A DNA stretch of 64,000 nucleotides from Hyphomicrobiales bacterium (GTDB lineage Bacteria; Pseudomonadota; Alphaproteobacteria; Rhizobiales; Rhizobiaceae), in contig UCFC01000017.1 of NCBI GenBank assembly GCA_900471515.1, positions 1 through 64,000 on the forward strand, given 5' to 3'. The notes under the pieces were generated by a model. That model saw nothing but the letters and a program-made list of their open reading frames with translations. It was not told where the DNA came from and made no database searches. Every line of letters begins with the position of its first letter. Positions within the stretch are counted from its first letter, which is position 1. This document shows positions 1 through 10,033 of the stretch, in pieces. Position numbers and translations under genes: made by a program.

Positions 1-42
1 GCACAGGAATGAGGGGCGGGGGTGGCGACCGGCTGGAAAACC

Positions 43-741
43 CTAGTCCCGCATCCTGAGTTCGTCCGTCTGCATCTGCAGCGAGCCCAGCGTTTCCAGG
101 AAGCTCATGCCGAGCAGGCTCTGGTCCAGCCGGCCGTCTTCCGCCACGCTCGCGGCCACGTTGCTGCGCACGATCGGGCCGATCGCCACCTGATCCAGCG
201 TGACGGGGGCGGCGCGGGCGCGGCCGTTGGCGGTCATCACGCTCATGGAATAGGTGAGCTGCTTCGGGTCTATGCCGATGCGCAGCGCGTCGGCATGGGA
301 GAGCGCCACCATGCTGGCGCCGGTATCGACGAGCATGGGCACCGACTGGCCGTTGACGGAGACTTCCGCCTCGAAATGGCCGTTCAGCATCTTGTGGACG
401 ATGACTTCCTGCCCGCCTTCGCTCGTGGTGACGATCACCGCGCGGCCGGGCACAAGGCCGGCAAGCAGCCGGTTGCCGACGGCCATCGCGTCGTAGCGGT
501 AGAGATAGGCGGTGGCGAGCGCCAGGATAATGACCAGCCAGATCAGGAACTGGCGCATCGTCTCGCCGATATTGCGGCGGCTGCCCCAGATGCCGGCGGC
601 CAGCATCAGGGCGATCGGCAGCAGGTAGACGAAGCGGCCGAAATCGTCGCTCGCAAGGCCCATGATGCGGCTCTGGTCGCTGTTGAAGAGCAGGACGGCA
701 AGGCCGATGAGGATGACGGCAAGCAGCAGGACGAGGCGCAT
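43..741 (-). CDS. TIGR02281-type membrane-anchored retropepsin-like aspartic protease
   Basis: A 232-residue protein with three hydrophobic segments in its first 80 residues, followed by a soluble domain with a single aspartic-protease motif, LVDTGAS, at about 137-143 (D139). A single DTG triad fits the clan AA retropepsin-like family, which works as a dimer. The topology suggests that the protease domain lies outside the cytoplasmic membrane. Its start codon overlaps the stop of the DUF1289 gene (ATGA), so the two are translationally coupled. It is the third gene of a cobS - DUF1289 - protease run. The substrate is unknown. The family call is firm, the biological role is not. Confidence 0.85.
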   Translation of the reverse strand: MRLVLLLAVILIGLAVLLFNSDQSRIMGLASDDFGRFVYLLPIALMLAAGIWGSRRNIGETMRQFLIWLVIILALATAYLYRYDAMAVGNRLLAGLVPGRAVIVTTSEGGQEVIVHKMLNGHFEAEVSVNGQSVPMLVDTGASMVALSHADALRIGIDPKQLTYSMSVMTANGRARAAPVTLDQVAIGPIVRSNVAASVAEDGRLDQSLLGMSFLETLGSLQMQTDELRMRD

Positions 742-938
742 CAGCCGGCCGCCTCCAGCGTCTTTGCCTGTTCGGGAGCAGGCGCGGCGAGGCGCGCGGG
801 CAGGCTTGCCATGATGTGGTAACGCTCTTCATCCGAAAAGCGCATCCAGCCGGCGATTTCTTCCGTTGTGCGGCCGCATCCGGTGCAGAGACCGGTCAGG
901 GGATCCAGAAAGCATACGCGGATGCAGGGTGTTCGCAT
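741..938 (-). CDS. DUF1289 small cysteine-rich protein
   Basis: A 65-residue protein opening with a compact cysteine cluster (C5, C9, then LCTGCGRT with C18 and C21) followed by a TxEEIxxWxxxSDEER stretch. This is the DUF1289 signature and probably a small zinc- or iron-binding fold. The function is not established. It begins 18 bp after cobS and its stop overlaps the protease start, so it is the middle gene of a three-gene operon. The length is normal for the family. Confidence 0.85.
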   Translation of the reverse strand: MRTPCIRVCFLDPLTGLCTGCGRTTEEIAGWMRFSDEERYHIMASLPARLAAPAPEQAKTLEAAG

Positions 939-956
939 GGGCGATATATCGGGATT

Positions 957-1736
957 TCAGAGAGCCATGGCAAGGGCGCAGAAACCCGCGACCTCGCAAA
1001 TCTGCTGGTTGGCGCCGAGCGTGTCGCCGGTGTGGCCGGCAAGCCTGCGGCGGATGAACCAGGTGAAGAAAAGCGTCGAGAAACCGGTGGCGAGAAGGGC
1101 CGAGACGAAAGGCAGCAGGCCGAGCGCCGGCCAGACGAGAATGGCGGTGATGAAGCCCGCCGCCACAAGGGCGACCTGCATCGTCACTTCCGCGGGCCTG
1201 CCGGCCGAAGCCGCAAGCCCGTCCGGCTTTGCGGCGGGCAGGCGCTGCCAGTGCCAGGCGATCGCGCCGCGGCTCAGCGCCGCGACGGCCGGAATGGCAA
1301 GGGCGGCGGCAAAGGGCGAGGCTTCGCGGGCGATGGCGGCGAGCGCCGAAGCCCTCAGCGCGAAGGACAGGATGAGGGCGATCGCGCCGTAGCTGCCGAT
1401 GCGGCTGTCCTTCATGATGAGGAGGCTCTGCTCGCGCGTCTTGCCGCCGCCGATGCCGTCGGCGGTGTCGGCGAGCCCGTCCTCGTGCAGCGCCCCGGTC
1501 AGGATCGTCTGGACGGCGAGCGCCACGAGCGCCGCCATCAGCCGGTCGGCGCGCAGGGCAAGCATGACGAAGAAGACGAGCGCGGGCAGGGCGCCGATGG
1601 CAAGACCGGCCAGCGGAAAGACCCGCACCAGCCGGCCGAGCTTGCCGTCATAACCGGCAAAGAGCCAGGGCGGCATGGGAATGCGGCTGAGAAAGGCCAC
1701 GGCGCGCGCCGCATCGACGACGATGTCTTTTATCAC
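957..1736 (-). CDS. cobS: Adenosylcobinamide-GDP ribazoletransferase CobS
   Basis: CobS joins adenosylcobinamide-GDP to alpha-ribazole in the last steps of cobalamin nucleotide-loop assembly, in the cytoplasmic membrane. The protein has the family hallmark [14 protein letters not shown] at residues 81-94, then KDSRIGSYG near 109-117, and at least five hydrophobic segments. I place the start at the GTG at 1736 ([20 protein letters not shown]), which matches how CobS proteins begin. The frame is open upstream to 1886, but those 50 residues are Arg-rich and would run towards the cobT start. It is divergent from cobT, which supplies the alpha-ribazole phosphate precursor. No B12 riboswitch was recognised between them. 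Confidence 0.9.
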   Translation of the reverse strand: MIKDIVVDAARAVAFLSRIPMPPWLFAGYDGKLGRLVRVFPLAGLAIGALPALVFFVMLALRADRLMAALVALAVQTILTGALHEDGLADTADGIGGGKTREQSLLIMKDSRIGSYGAIALILSFALRASALAAIAREASPFAAALAIPAVAALSRGAIAWHWQRLPAAKPDGLAASAGRPAEVTMQVALVAAGFITAILVWPALGLLPFVSALLATGFSTLFFTWFIRRRLAGHTGDTLGANQQICEVAGFCALAMAL

Positions 1737-1900
1737 TGTCTGCGATCCCCCGTCTCTCCGGCGGCCCGTTCGTCTTCCTGCGGCTTTTGGCGTTGCTTGC
1801 TTTTTGACATTGTTCGCCGTGGCCGGTCGCTTTAAGAGAGTCGCCACGCAAGGAACCCGATTTGCCGGGAAAAGACAAGAAGACAAGGAAAGCCATTCAG

Positions 1901-2917
1901 ATGAGCGTTTCAGGCCTGCCGTTCGACGATTTTCGCGCCCTTCTCCGCGACCTGCCGGGACCGGACGCCCGCGCGCTGGTGGCGGCCCGCGAACGCGACG
2001 CGCAGCTGACCAAGCCGCCGGGCGCGCTCGGGCGGCTCGAGGAAATCGCCTTCTGGCTTGCCGCCTGGAGCGGCCGCGCGCCCGCCGTCAACCGGCCGCT
2101 GGTGGCGATCTTCGCCGGCAACCACGGCGTCGTGCGCCAGGGTATCACGCCTTTCCCGCCGGAAGTGACGCAGCAGATGGTGGAGAATTTCGCAGCCGGC
2201 GGGGCGGCGATCAACCAGATCTGCGTTGCCAACGATCTCGGCCTCAAGGTCTTCGATCTGGCGCTCGACTATCCGACCGGCGACATCACCCGGGAGCCGG
2301 CGCTCTCCGAGCGCGATTGCGCCGCCACCATGGCCTTCGGCATGGAAGCGATCGCCGGCGGCACGGACCTGCTCTGCATCGGCGAAATGGGCATCGGCAA
2401 CACCACGATCGCGGCCGCCATCAACTACGCGCTTTACGGCGGCACCGCGCGCGACTGGGTCGGCCCCGGCACGGGTTCGGAGGGCGAGATGCTGGAGCGC
2501 AAGATCGATGCGGTCGAGCGCGCCGTCGCGCTGCACAGCGACCATCTGAACGATCCGCTCGAAATCATGCGCCGGCTCGGCGGCCGCGAGATCGCGGCCA
2601 TGGCGGGCGCCATTCTCGCCGCCCGCATGGAGCGCATCCCCGTCCTGATCGACGGTTATACGGCAACGGCGGCCGGCGCGATTCTCAGGGCGGTCAATCC
2701 GTCGGCGCTCGACCATTGCCTGATCGGCCATGTCTCGGCCGAACCGGGGCATCTGCGCTCCATCGAACAGCTCGGCAAGACGCCGCTTCTGGCGCTCGGC
2801 ATGCGGCTCGGCGAAGGCACGGGTGCTGCCCTTGCCGCCGGCATCGTCAAGGCGGCGGCGGCCTGCCATTCCGGCATGGCAACCTTCGCCCAGGCCGGCG
2901 TTTCGGGAAAACATTGA
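1901..2917 (+). CDS. cobT: Nicotinate-nucleotide--dimethylbenzimidazole phosphoribosyltransferase CobT
   Basis: CobT makes alpha-ribazole-5'-phosphate from nicotinate mononucleotide and 5,6-dimethylbenzimidazole, for the lower axial ligand of cobalamin. The 338-residue protein has [12 protein letters not shown] near residue 36, IFAGNHGV near 75, GEMGIGNTT near 160 and the C-terminal GEGTGAA with the expected catalytic Glu at about 305. I start it at the ATG at 1901, preceded by AAGGAAAG, rather than the in-frame ATG at 1862, whose extra residues are lysine-rich and not family-like. It is divergent from cobS and acts in the same pathway. Confidence 0.93.
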   Translation: MSVSGLPFDDFRALLRDLPGPDARALVAARERDAQLTKPPGALGRLEEIAFWLAAWSGRAPAVNRPLVAIFAGNHGVVRQGITPFPPEVTQQMVENFAAGGAAINQICVANDLGLKVFDLALDYPTGDITREPALSERDCAATMAFGMEAIAGGTDLLCIGEMGIGNTTIAAAINYALYGGTARDWVGPGTGSEGEMLERKIDAVERAVALHSDHLNDPLEIMRRLGGREIAAMAGAILAARMERIPVLIDGYTATAAGAILRAVNPSALDHCLIGHVSAEPGHLRSIEQLGKTPLLALGMRLGEGTGAALAAGIVKAAAACHSGMATFAQAGVSGKH

Positions 2918-2945
2918 TCCGGCGATTGATGCGGCTACCGGCGAG

Positions 2946-2974
2946 CGGCCTGCGCCTTGCTTGCGCGCAGGCCG
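2946..2974 (+). terminator. Hairpin downstream of cobT
   Basis: Ten-base-pair perfect stem CGGCCTGCGC / GCGCAGGCCG with a 9-nt loop, 29 bp after the cobT stop. There is no T tract, so it may be a processing or pausing hairpin rather than a classical intrinsic terminator. Confidence 0.45.
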
Positions 2975-3000
2975 GGGAAACGGTATCTGCGTAGTCGCTT

Positions 3001-3429
3001 ATGAATCAAAGCCGGCGGCAAGACCGGCCCGGAGGAGGCGAGGCGCCCTTGACGAAACCTGCCGTGACCAAGGAAACGGGATTTCGCCATTTCGTGGCGG
3101 CCGCCGGCTATTCCTGGGCGGGCTTTCTGCGGGTCGTCAGGGAATCGGCCTTCCGGCAGGAACTCGGCTTCTTCGCGGCGGCGCTGGCCGTGCTCTTCCT
3201 CATCGGCGCGGACGCCACCGAATTCGTCGTCACGACGGTCCTTTTCCTCGGGCTCTTTTCCATCGAGGCGATGAATACGGCGGTCGAGGAAGTAATCGAC
3301 CGGATCTCGCCGGAGATTTCCATCGTCGGCAAACATGCCAAGGATCTCGGCTCCTTTGCCGTCACCTGCATGATCGCCGCCTGCTGCCTCTATCTCGGCT
3401 TCGTCATCTGCAGGCATCTCTTCTTCTAG
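3001..3429 (+). CDS. dgkA: Diacylglycerol kinase DgkA
   Basis: This small integral membrane kinase phosphorylates diacylglycerol to phosphatidate and recycles lipid headgroups. The 142-residue protein has about three transmembrane segments and the signature SIEAMNTAVEEVID, with E89, N92 and E96 spaced exactly as E69, N72 and E76 in the E. coli enzyme. The first 17 residues are polar and not family-like. A TTG at 3049, ten bases after GGAGGAGG, would give a length and N-terminus nearer to other DgkA proteins and may be the true start. It is convergent with the histidine kinase gene. Confidence 0.88.
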   Translation: MNQSRRQDRPGGGEAPLTKPAVTKETGFRHFVAAAGYSWAGFLRVVRESAFRQELGFFAAALAVLFLIGADATEFVVTTVLFLGLFSIEAMNTAVEEVIDRISPEISIVGKHAKDLGSFAVTCMIAACCLYLGFVICRHLFF

Positions 3430-3435
3430 GAATGC

Positions 3436-4977
<1,542 letters not shown>

Positions 4978-5077
4978 GTTGAAACTTGTCCTGCAGATGA
5001 ATAAGAGCTTAACCGGAAATTCTTAAGAAGATGTTTGCCATCTTTGCCAAGGGTTTGTTTTGCAAGGAGGCAAAAGC

Positions 5078-5626
5078 GTGGCACGGCTTCTTGTGTTGAC
5101 CCGGGACGGTGCAACCGCGCTGGCTTTTCTTGTTCTCGTTGCATTAATTGCGGCAAAGCTCGGCGACAGGCCCGATATTCGGCATCAGGGCGCCTTTCGC
5201 GCCGCCGACGGCGACAGCCTCGTTCTCGACGGCCAGCGCCTGCGGCTCAAGGGCATAGACGCGCCGGAACTGTCGCAGACCTGCGAGCGCCAGGGGCAGG
5301 AATGGGCCTGCGGCCGGCAGGCGCGACGGGCGCTGCAGGAACTGGTTTCGCAGCCCGGCACGCAATGCGACGGCAACGAGCGCGACCGTTACGACCGGCT
5401 GCTCGTCACCTGCCACAATGATGCCGGCAATATTAACGCGCGCATGGTGGCCTCCGGCATGGCGGTTTCCTATGGCGGCTACGCGCGCGAGGAAGAGCAG
5501 GCGAGGGCCGGCAGGCTCGGGCTCTGGGCCGGCCGTTTCGACATGCCGCGCGACGTCAGGGACGAGGCCCGGCACGGAAAGTCCGGCCTGCAGCGGCTGA
5601 TCGGCGGATGGACGGGATGGCAATGA
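5078..5626 (+). CDS. Membrane-anchored thermonuclease (SNase-like) family protein
   Basis: A 182-residue protein with one N-terminal membrane segment (about 13-28) and a staphylococcal-nuclease OB-fold domain with DGDS (44-47), RLKGIDAPE (56-64) and ERDRYDRLL (101-109). These are the places where the family keeps its catalytic Arg/Glu and Ca-binding Asp. It probably acts in the periplasm. The GTG at 5078 is preferred because AAGGAGG sits seven bases upstream. An ATG at 5060 overlaps that ribosome site. Its stop overlaps the next ATG (ATGA), coupling it to a uracil-DNA-glycosylase-like gene. Confidence 0.82.
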   Translation: MARLLVLTRDGATALAFLVLVALIAAKLGDRPDIRHQGAFRAADGDSLVLDGQRLRLKGIDAPELSQTCERQGQEWACGRQARRALQELVSQPGTQCDGNERDRYDRLLVTCHNDAGNINARMVASGMAVSYGGYAREEEQARAGRLGLWAGRFDMPRDVRDEARHGKSGLQRLIGGWTGWQ

Positions 5627-6264
5627 AGGCGGTATCGGGCGAGGACGGGCTGGACGGGCTGCGGGCCGAGATATCGGCCTGCCGGATCTGTCGCGATGCG
5701 CCGCTGCGCGGCATCGCGGACCGGCTGCCGCACGAGCCGCGCCCGGTTGCCGTGCTCTCCGCGCGCGCCCGGGTGCTGATCGCCGGCCAGGCGCCGGGGC
5801 TTCGCGTGCACGAAAGCGGCCTGCCGTTCGACGACGCTTCCGGCGACCGGCTGCGGCAGTGGCTGGATGTGGACCGGCCGACCTTCTACGACCGGGACCG
5901 ATTCGCGATCGTGCCGATGGGATTCTGCTTTCCGGGCTACGATGCCAAGGGCAGCGACCTGCCGCCGCGGCGCGAGTGCGCGCCGGCCTGGCGGGAGCGG
6001 GCAATCTCGGCCATGCCGCAGATCGAGCTGGTGCTGGCTGTCGGCTCCTATGCGCAGGCCTGGCACATGGGCGCGTCACGACGCGAAAACATGACGGAGA
6101 CGGTGCGGAACTGGCGCGACGGCCTCGCCAAAGAGGGCAGACCTGCCGTTCTGCCGCTGCCGCATCCGAGCTGGCGCAATACGGGCTGGATCAGGCGCAA
6201 CGGCTGGTTCGAGGAAGAACTGCTTCCGGAGCTGCGCCGGCGAATCAAAATGCTTGCCTTCTGA
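5623..6264 (+). CDS. Uracil-DNA glycosylase superfamily protein
   Basis: A 213-residue protein with the UDG-fold landmarks GQAPG (55-59) and HPSWRN (181-186), and a cysteine pair CRIC near 20-23 as in Fe-S-type UDG-like proteins, although the full set of four cluster cysteines is not evident. Annotated members are called uracil-DNA glycosylase family, but many act on unknown lesions. The start is at the ATG overlapping the thermonuclease stop (ATGA). In-frame ATGs at 5608 and 5617 are alternatives. Coupling of two nucleic-acid enzymes is notable. Confidence 0.8.
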   Translation: MKAVSGEDGLDGLRAEISACRICRDAPLRGIADRLPHEPRPVAVLSARARVLIAGQAPGLRVHESGLPFDDASGDRLRQWLDVDRPTFYDRDRFAIVPMGFCFPGYDAKGSDLPPRRECAPAWRERAISAMPQIELVLAVGSYAQAWHMGASRRENMTETVRNWRDGLAKEGRPAVLPLPHPSWRNTGWIRRNGWFEEELLPELRRRIKMLAF

Positions 6265-6334
6265 AACAAAATTCTTTTCGTCGGCCGGAATCGCGCTATA
6301 CAAAGAAAATAATTCGAAAGGGACTTATTTTCGC

Positions 6335-6823
6335 ATGGATCGCCTCGACCGAAAGATACTGCGCCTGCTTCAGGAAGATTCGACGCTCGCCGTTGCCGAC
6401 CTTGCCAAGAAGGTCGGGCTTTCGACGACGCCCTGCTGGCGGCGCATCCAGAAGATGGAGGAGGACGGCGTCATCAAGCGCCGCGTGGCCATCCTCGATC
6501 CGGAAAAGGTCAACACCAAGGTCACGGTTTTCGTGTCGATCCGCACCGCGACCCATTCCATCGAGTGGCTGCGCCGATTCTCCGAAGTCGTGGCGGAATT
6601 CCCCGAGGTGGTCGAATTCTACCGCATGAGCGGCGACGTGGACTATCTGCTGCGCGTCGTCGTGCCCGACATCGCCGCCTATGACGCCTTCTACAAGCGC
6701 ATGATCGCCAAGATCGAGATTCGCGACGTCTCCTCGGCCTTCGCCATGGAGCAGATCAAATATTCGACGCAGCTGCCGCTCGACTACATGATTCTCGAAA
6801 ACGCCAAGTCCAACGAGGACTGA
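6335..6823 (+). CDS. Lrp/AsnC family transcriptional regulator
   Basis: A 162-residue regulator. An N-terminal winged helix-turn-helix (MDRLDRKILRLLQEDS, then VADLAKKVGLSTTPCWRRIQKME) is followed by a RAM/AsnC effector domain ending with TQLPLDY. Lrp/AsnC proteins bind amino acids or similar metabolites as octamers and regulate transport and metabolism. The ATG at 6335 is preceded by GAAAGGGA. The frame is open back to 6254, but those residues overlap the upstream gene and are not family-like. No obvious target gene is adjacent, and a strong hairpin follows. Confidence 0.9.
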   Translation: MDRLDRKILRLLQEDSTLAVADLAKKVGLSTTPCWRRIQKMEEDGVIKRRVAILDPEKVNTKVTVFVSIRTATHSIEWLRRFSEVVAEFPEVVEFYRMSGDVDYLLRVVVPDIAAYDAFYKRMIAKIEIRDVSSAFAMEQIKYSTQLPLDYMILENAKSNED

Positions 6824-6857
6824 GCGGGCAGGGCCTGCGGCAAGGCATTTAACGGTT

Positions 6858-6890
6858 GCAAACGGGCGCGAGCGAATCGCGCCCGTTTGC
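6858..6890 (+). terminator. Strong hairpin after the Lrp gene
   Basis: A perfect 14-bp stem (6858-6871 with 6877-6890) and a 5-nt GCGAA loop begin 34 bp after the stop codon. It lacks a T run but is stable enough to end or stabilise the transcript. Confidence 0.7.
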
Positions 6891-7641
6891 GTAAGGAGAA
6901 GTTCATCCGTGATTTCTCGGAGTGCGGCGCGCCGCAGCTGCCACTTGACGGCGGCGCGAAACCTTTCCAAATTGTAATCTTCCTGTCATGGAACTGTGCG
7001 AAGCCACGCACGTCATGAACAGGCCCCGACGTTGGGAGGCACGGGGGCCGATTCGTGCGGGTGGTCCGGGGGATCTGGAACACTTTTGTAATGTCCGTGC
7101 AGCGCAATATCGCGCTTCGCACGAATTTTTTGAGCCTCTGGCAAAACGTTTAAGCGATGCCAGAGCGCGAGTCTTTGGTTGTTTCTACAACACAAAGTAG
7201 GCCCCAAATCGATTTATGGTCGCTTTCTGCACCATTAGGTTCGATTTCAGGACACCATGTCCTAATCTCCTATCTTTATATGATGCTTAGCTGGCGCTAA
7301 TGTCCGGCTGCTTCGCGAGATCGTTCGAGCTTTCTGCTCCGGTTTCGCGGCGCTTTGGGAGGATCGTTTCAGCCGCCTGCGATAGCCACTGGCTACCGCG
7401 GCGGCATTCGTGCGTTAATCATCCAACTCCTTGAAATTGTTGTATAAAAACCACGCCCCATGCAGAAAGCATGTGCATGCCGTGCGATGGCGCCGTTCAC
7501 GAATTGATACAATTTGATGTCTGTGGGATGAACGTTCGGCGGTTCGATCGATCCGCACGCCGTGAGGCTGTTCAAACGGGTCGGCTTTGGATCTTCGGAA
7601 ACAGAGTAAAGCCCCGATCGACAAAGGAGTGGAATTCTACA
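6891..7641 (+). promoter_or_regulatory. Long gene-free leader upstream of the porin
   Basis: About 750 bp without a credible gene. It holds the porin control region, including a small inverted repeat AGGACA-CCA-TGTCCT at 7249-7263 and a near-start AAAGGAGTGG ribosome site at 7623-7632. The last 250 bases are less GC-rich than the neighbours. Transcription start and any small RNA cannot be fixed by eye. Confidence 0.5.
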
Positions 7642-8664
7642 ATGAACATCAAGATGGTATTGCTTGCGTCGGCAGCAGCATTTGCTGCATCGACCCCGGT
7701 ACTCGCAGCAGACGCAATCGTTGCTGCAGAGCCGGAGCCGGTTGAGTACGTTCGCGTCTGCGACGCTTACGGCACCGGCTACTTCTACATCCCGGGCACG
7801 GAAACCTGCCTGAAGATCGAAGGCTACATCCGTTTCCAGGTTGACGTTGGTCCGGGCCAGAGCGGCGACGCTGACTGGAATGCCAAGACCCGCGGTCAGG
7901 TTCAGTTCACCGCCAAGAGCGACACCGAATACGGCCCGCTCACCGGCGTAATCGTTCTCCAGGCCAATGCCGACAACGCAACGGACCAGGAAACGATCCT
8001 CGACTCGGCCTACCTCGACGTCGCAGGCTTCCGCGCTGGTCTCTTCTACTCCTGGTGGGACGATGGTCTCTCCGGCGAAACGGACGACATCGGCTCCGTC
8101 GTAACGCTGCATAACTCCATCCGTTATCAGTACGAAACCGGTTCCTTCTACGCCGGCCTCAGCGTCGACGAACTGGAAGACGGCGTCTTCAAGGCTGACG
8201 AAGATCCGAACAACGTCGGCGTTGCCTTCGGCATCGGCGGCACGGCTGGCGCCTTCAGCTACCAGGTCACCGGCGGCTACGACTTCGACAACGAAGACGG
8301 CGCTATCCGCGCTATGGGTACGGCTGAACTCGGCCCGGGCACGCTCGGCCTCGCAGCTGTCTACTCCAGCGGCCCGAACTCCTACTACTCGTCGGCTGAA
8401 TGGGCAGTTGCTGCCGAATACGCCATCAAGGCAACTGACAAGCTGAAGATCACTCCGGCTGTTCAGTACTACGGCAACTACTTCGGCGGCGACAAGGCTG
8501 TTCCGGATGACTTCGACGGTCTCGGCGATGCCTGGAAGGTCGGTCTGACGGTTGACTACCAGATCGTTGACAACTTCTACGCCAAGGCTTCCGTCCAGTA
8601 CCTGGATCCGGAAGATGGCGACGACGTCACGACCGGTTACTTCCGTCTGCAGCGCTCGTTCTAA
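7642..8664 (+). CDS. Major outer-membrane porin, rhizobial Porin_2 (RopA/Omp2b-like) family
   Basis: A 340-residue outer-membrane beta-barrel for diffusion of small solutes. A signal peptide runs over residues 1-22 (MNIKMVLLASAAAFAASTPV, then LA). The mature start carries the conserved VRVCDAYGTGYFYIPGTETC segment with cysteines 40 and 56, then KIEGYIRFQV. The chain ends in aromatic Phe, as barrel proteins do for BAM assembly. I start at the ATG at 7642 after AAAGGAGTGG; the upstream in-frame extension has no signal sequence. Codon choice (GCA, GTT) differs from neighbours, which suggests high expression. It is monocistronic with a terminator after it. Confidence 0.93.
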   Translation: MNIKMVLLASAAAFAASTPVLAADAIVAAEPEPVEYVRVCDAYGTGYFYIPGTETCLKIEGYIRFQVDVGPGQSGDADWNAKTRGQVQFTAKSDTEYGPLTGVIVLQANADNATDQETILDSAYLDVAGFRAGLFYSWWDDGLSGETDDIGSVVTLHNSIRYQYETGSFYAGLSVDELEDGVFKADEDPNNVGVAFGIGGTAGAFSYQVTGGYDFDNEDGAIRAMGTAELGPGTLGLAAVYSSGPNSYYSSAEWAVAAEYAIKATDKLKITPAVQYYGNYFGGDKAVPDDFDGLGDAWKVGLTVDYQIVDNFYAKASVQYLDPEDGDDVTTGYFRLQRSF

Positions 8665-8677
8665 TCTGAGCGACGGA

Positions 8678-8700
8678 ACCCCCGGCCTCGTGCCGGGGGT
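8678..8700 (+). terminator. Intrinsic terminator after the porin gene
   Basis: Nine-base-pair stem ACCCCCGGC / GCCGGGGGT with a 5-nt loop starts 13 bp after the porin stop, followed by TCTCCT. It is a convincing transcript end for a highly expressed gene. Confidence 0.8.
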
Positions 8701-8750
8701 CTCCTAACCCCACGAGTTTCTGATCAGAATGACCTCCGATCAGTAACGAG

Positions 8751-8783
8751 GGACTGGTCCGGTTTTCCCTGCTGGGCCAGTCC
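8751..8783 (+). terminator. Second hairpin downstream of the porin
   Basis: GGACTGGTCC pairs with GGGCCAGTCC (one G-U wobble) around a 13-nt loop, followed by TTT. It could back up the first terminator or end a small RNA. The rest of 8784-9093 shows nothing recognisable except the upstream region of the LysR gene. Confidence 0.4.
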
Positions 8784-9093
8784 TTTGCAGTTGAAAGCCG
8801 GTGGGAAGCCAGAAGCGCCGCCACGCTTGCCGGTTTCGTTTCGTCGGTTGGTTTTCCCGACGTCGAGCAGATTTAGAAATTATCAGCCTATTCGTTGCTT
8901 CTGATCGATCGCGCCCCGTTTTATCGCGCGACATACACGTTTTCATTGTGCGGATGCATCCGGCAAGCCAACCGTTCGGATAGGTTTTACCCTGCGCGAA
9001 ACGATGCCAATAATGTGACTGTAACGTGACAGGTCGCCGCTATAAGCATTTCAGAGGCTGGCAATCATTACTACTCTCGGGTAGGTTTCCTTA

Positions 9094-10026
9094 ATGGACG
9101 ATCTTAACGACTACTTCTATTTCGCCGCCGTCGTCTCCAGCGGTGGATTCGCTTCCGCAAGCCGAACCCTGAAAATACCGAGGTCCAAGCTGAGCAGGCG
9201 CGTCAGCCGGCTGGAGGATTGCCTTGGCGCAAGGCTGATCGAGCGGTCCACGCGCCATTTCCGGGTGACGGAGATCGGCCAGGCCTTCTACGAGCAGTGC
9301 CAGACGATCCTGCGGGAGGCCGATCGCGCCAAGTCGATCGTCACGGAGGCGCAGTCCGATCCGCAGGGCATCGTGCGCATGGGCTGCCCGCTCGGCCTCA
9401 TCGATATTTCGCTCGGCGCCGTGCTGCCGGAATTCCTGGAGCGCTATCCCAAGATCAAGCTGCAGATCATCGGCTCGGACCGGCGCACGGATCTCATCAA
9501 CGAGCGCATCGATGTCGAGGTGCGCGCGGCAAGCGAGCCGGAAACGCAGACCAGCCTGACGATGCGCAAGCTCGACCGGGCGCGGCGCATCCTCGTCGCC
9601 AGCCCGTCGCTGATCGAGCGCATGGGCGCGCTCGATTGCGTCGACGATCTCGGCAATGCGCCGACCCTCGCCATGACCACCTGGATGTCCTTCCATACCT
9701 GGGAACTGGTGGGGCCGGACGGCGAGAAGAAGGTGGTGCGCCACCAGCCGCGGCTCACCTGCCGCAGCATGACGGCGATCCTGGATGCGGCGCGTGCCGG
9801 CGTGGGCTACGGGCTCATCCTCGAAAACGCCTGCGCGCAGGATCTCCAGTCCGGCCGGCTGGTGCGCGTGCTGCCGGAATGGCAGACGGTGGAGAGCCAG
9901 TTCTATCTCGTCTTCACCACGACCAAGGGCATGCCGCCGGCGGTGCGGGCGCTGATCGATTTCCTCGTCGAGAAATCCAAGCAGAACCAGATCGTCACGA
10001 CCGGGGCTGCGATCGCCGCCCAGTAG
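9094..10026 (+). CDS. LysR family transcriptional regulator
   Basis: A 310-residue LysR regulator. The N-terminal helix-turn-helix (about 3-62) contains FxxVVxSGGFASASRTL and LSRRVSRLEDCLGARL, and a periplasmic-binding-like effector domain runs from about 90 to 300. The opening MDDLNDYFYFAAVV is typical of the subgroup that controls small oxidoreductase genes. No divergent target lies next to it, since the upstream 430 bp separates it from the porin terminators. It is convergent with the AlkD-like gene. The ligand is unknown. Confidence 0.9.
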   Translation: MDDLNDYFYFAAVVSSGGFASASRTLKIPRSKLSRRVSRLEDCLGARLIERSTRHFRVTEIGQAFYEQCQTILREADRAKSIVTEAQSDPQGIVRMGCPLGLIDISLGAVLPEFLERYPKIKLQIIGSDRRTDLINERIDVEVRAASEPETQTSLTMRKLDRARRILVASPSLIERMGALDCVDDLGNAPTLAMTTWMSFHTWELVGPDGEKKVVRHQPRLTCRSMTAILDAARAGVGYGLILENACAQDLQSGRLVRVLPEWQTVESQFYLVFTTTKGMPPAVRALIDFLVEKSKQNQIVTTGAAIAAQ

Positions 10027-10033
10027 GGCCGGT

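Noticed and set aside
22..822. A 266-codon plus-strand frame covering the first kilobase
   Set aside because: It is antisense to the protease and DUF1289 genes and its residues are His/Ala/Gly/Arg/Gln-rich, as GC-rich shadow frames are.
1737..1900. Cobalamin riboswitch between cobS and cobT
   Set aside because: I searched for a B12-box-like GCCACTG and the expected stem pattern and did not find a convincing one in this short gap.
6970..7200. Small open frames in the porin leader
   Set aside because: Frames of 60-70 codons on both strands lack ribosome sites and credible composition; the region is treated as regulatory.
8801..8983. A 60-codon frame after the porin
   Set aside because: There is no ribosome site, the composition is Arg-rich, and it lies in a region with only hairpins.
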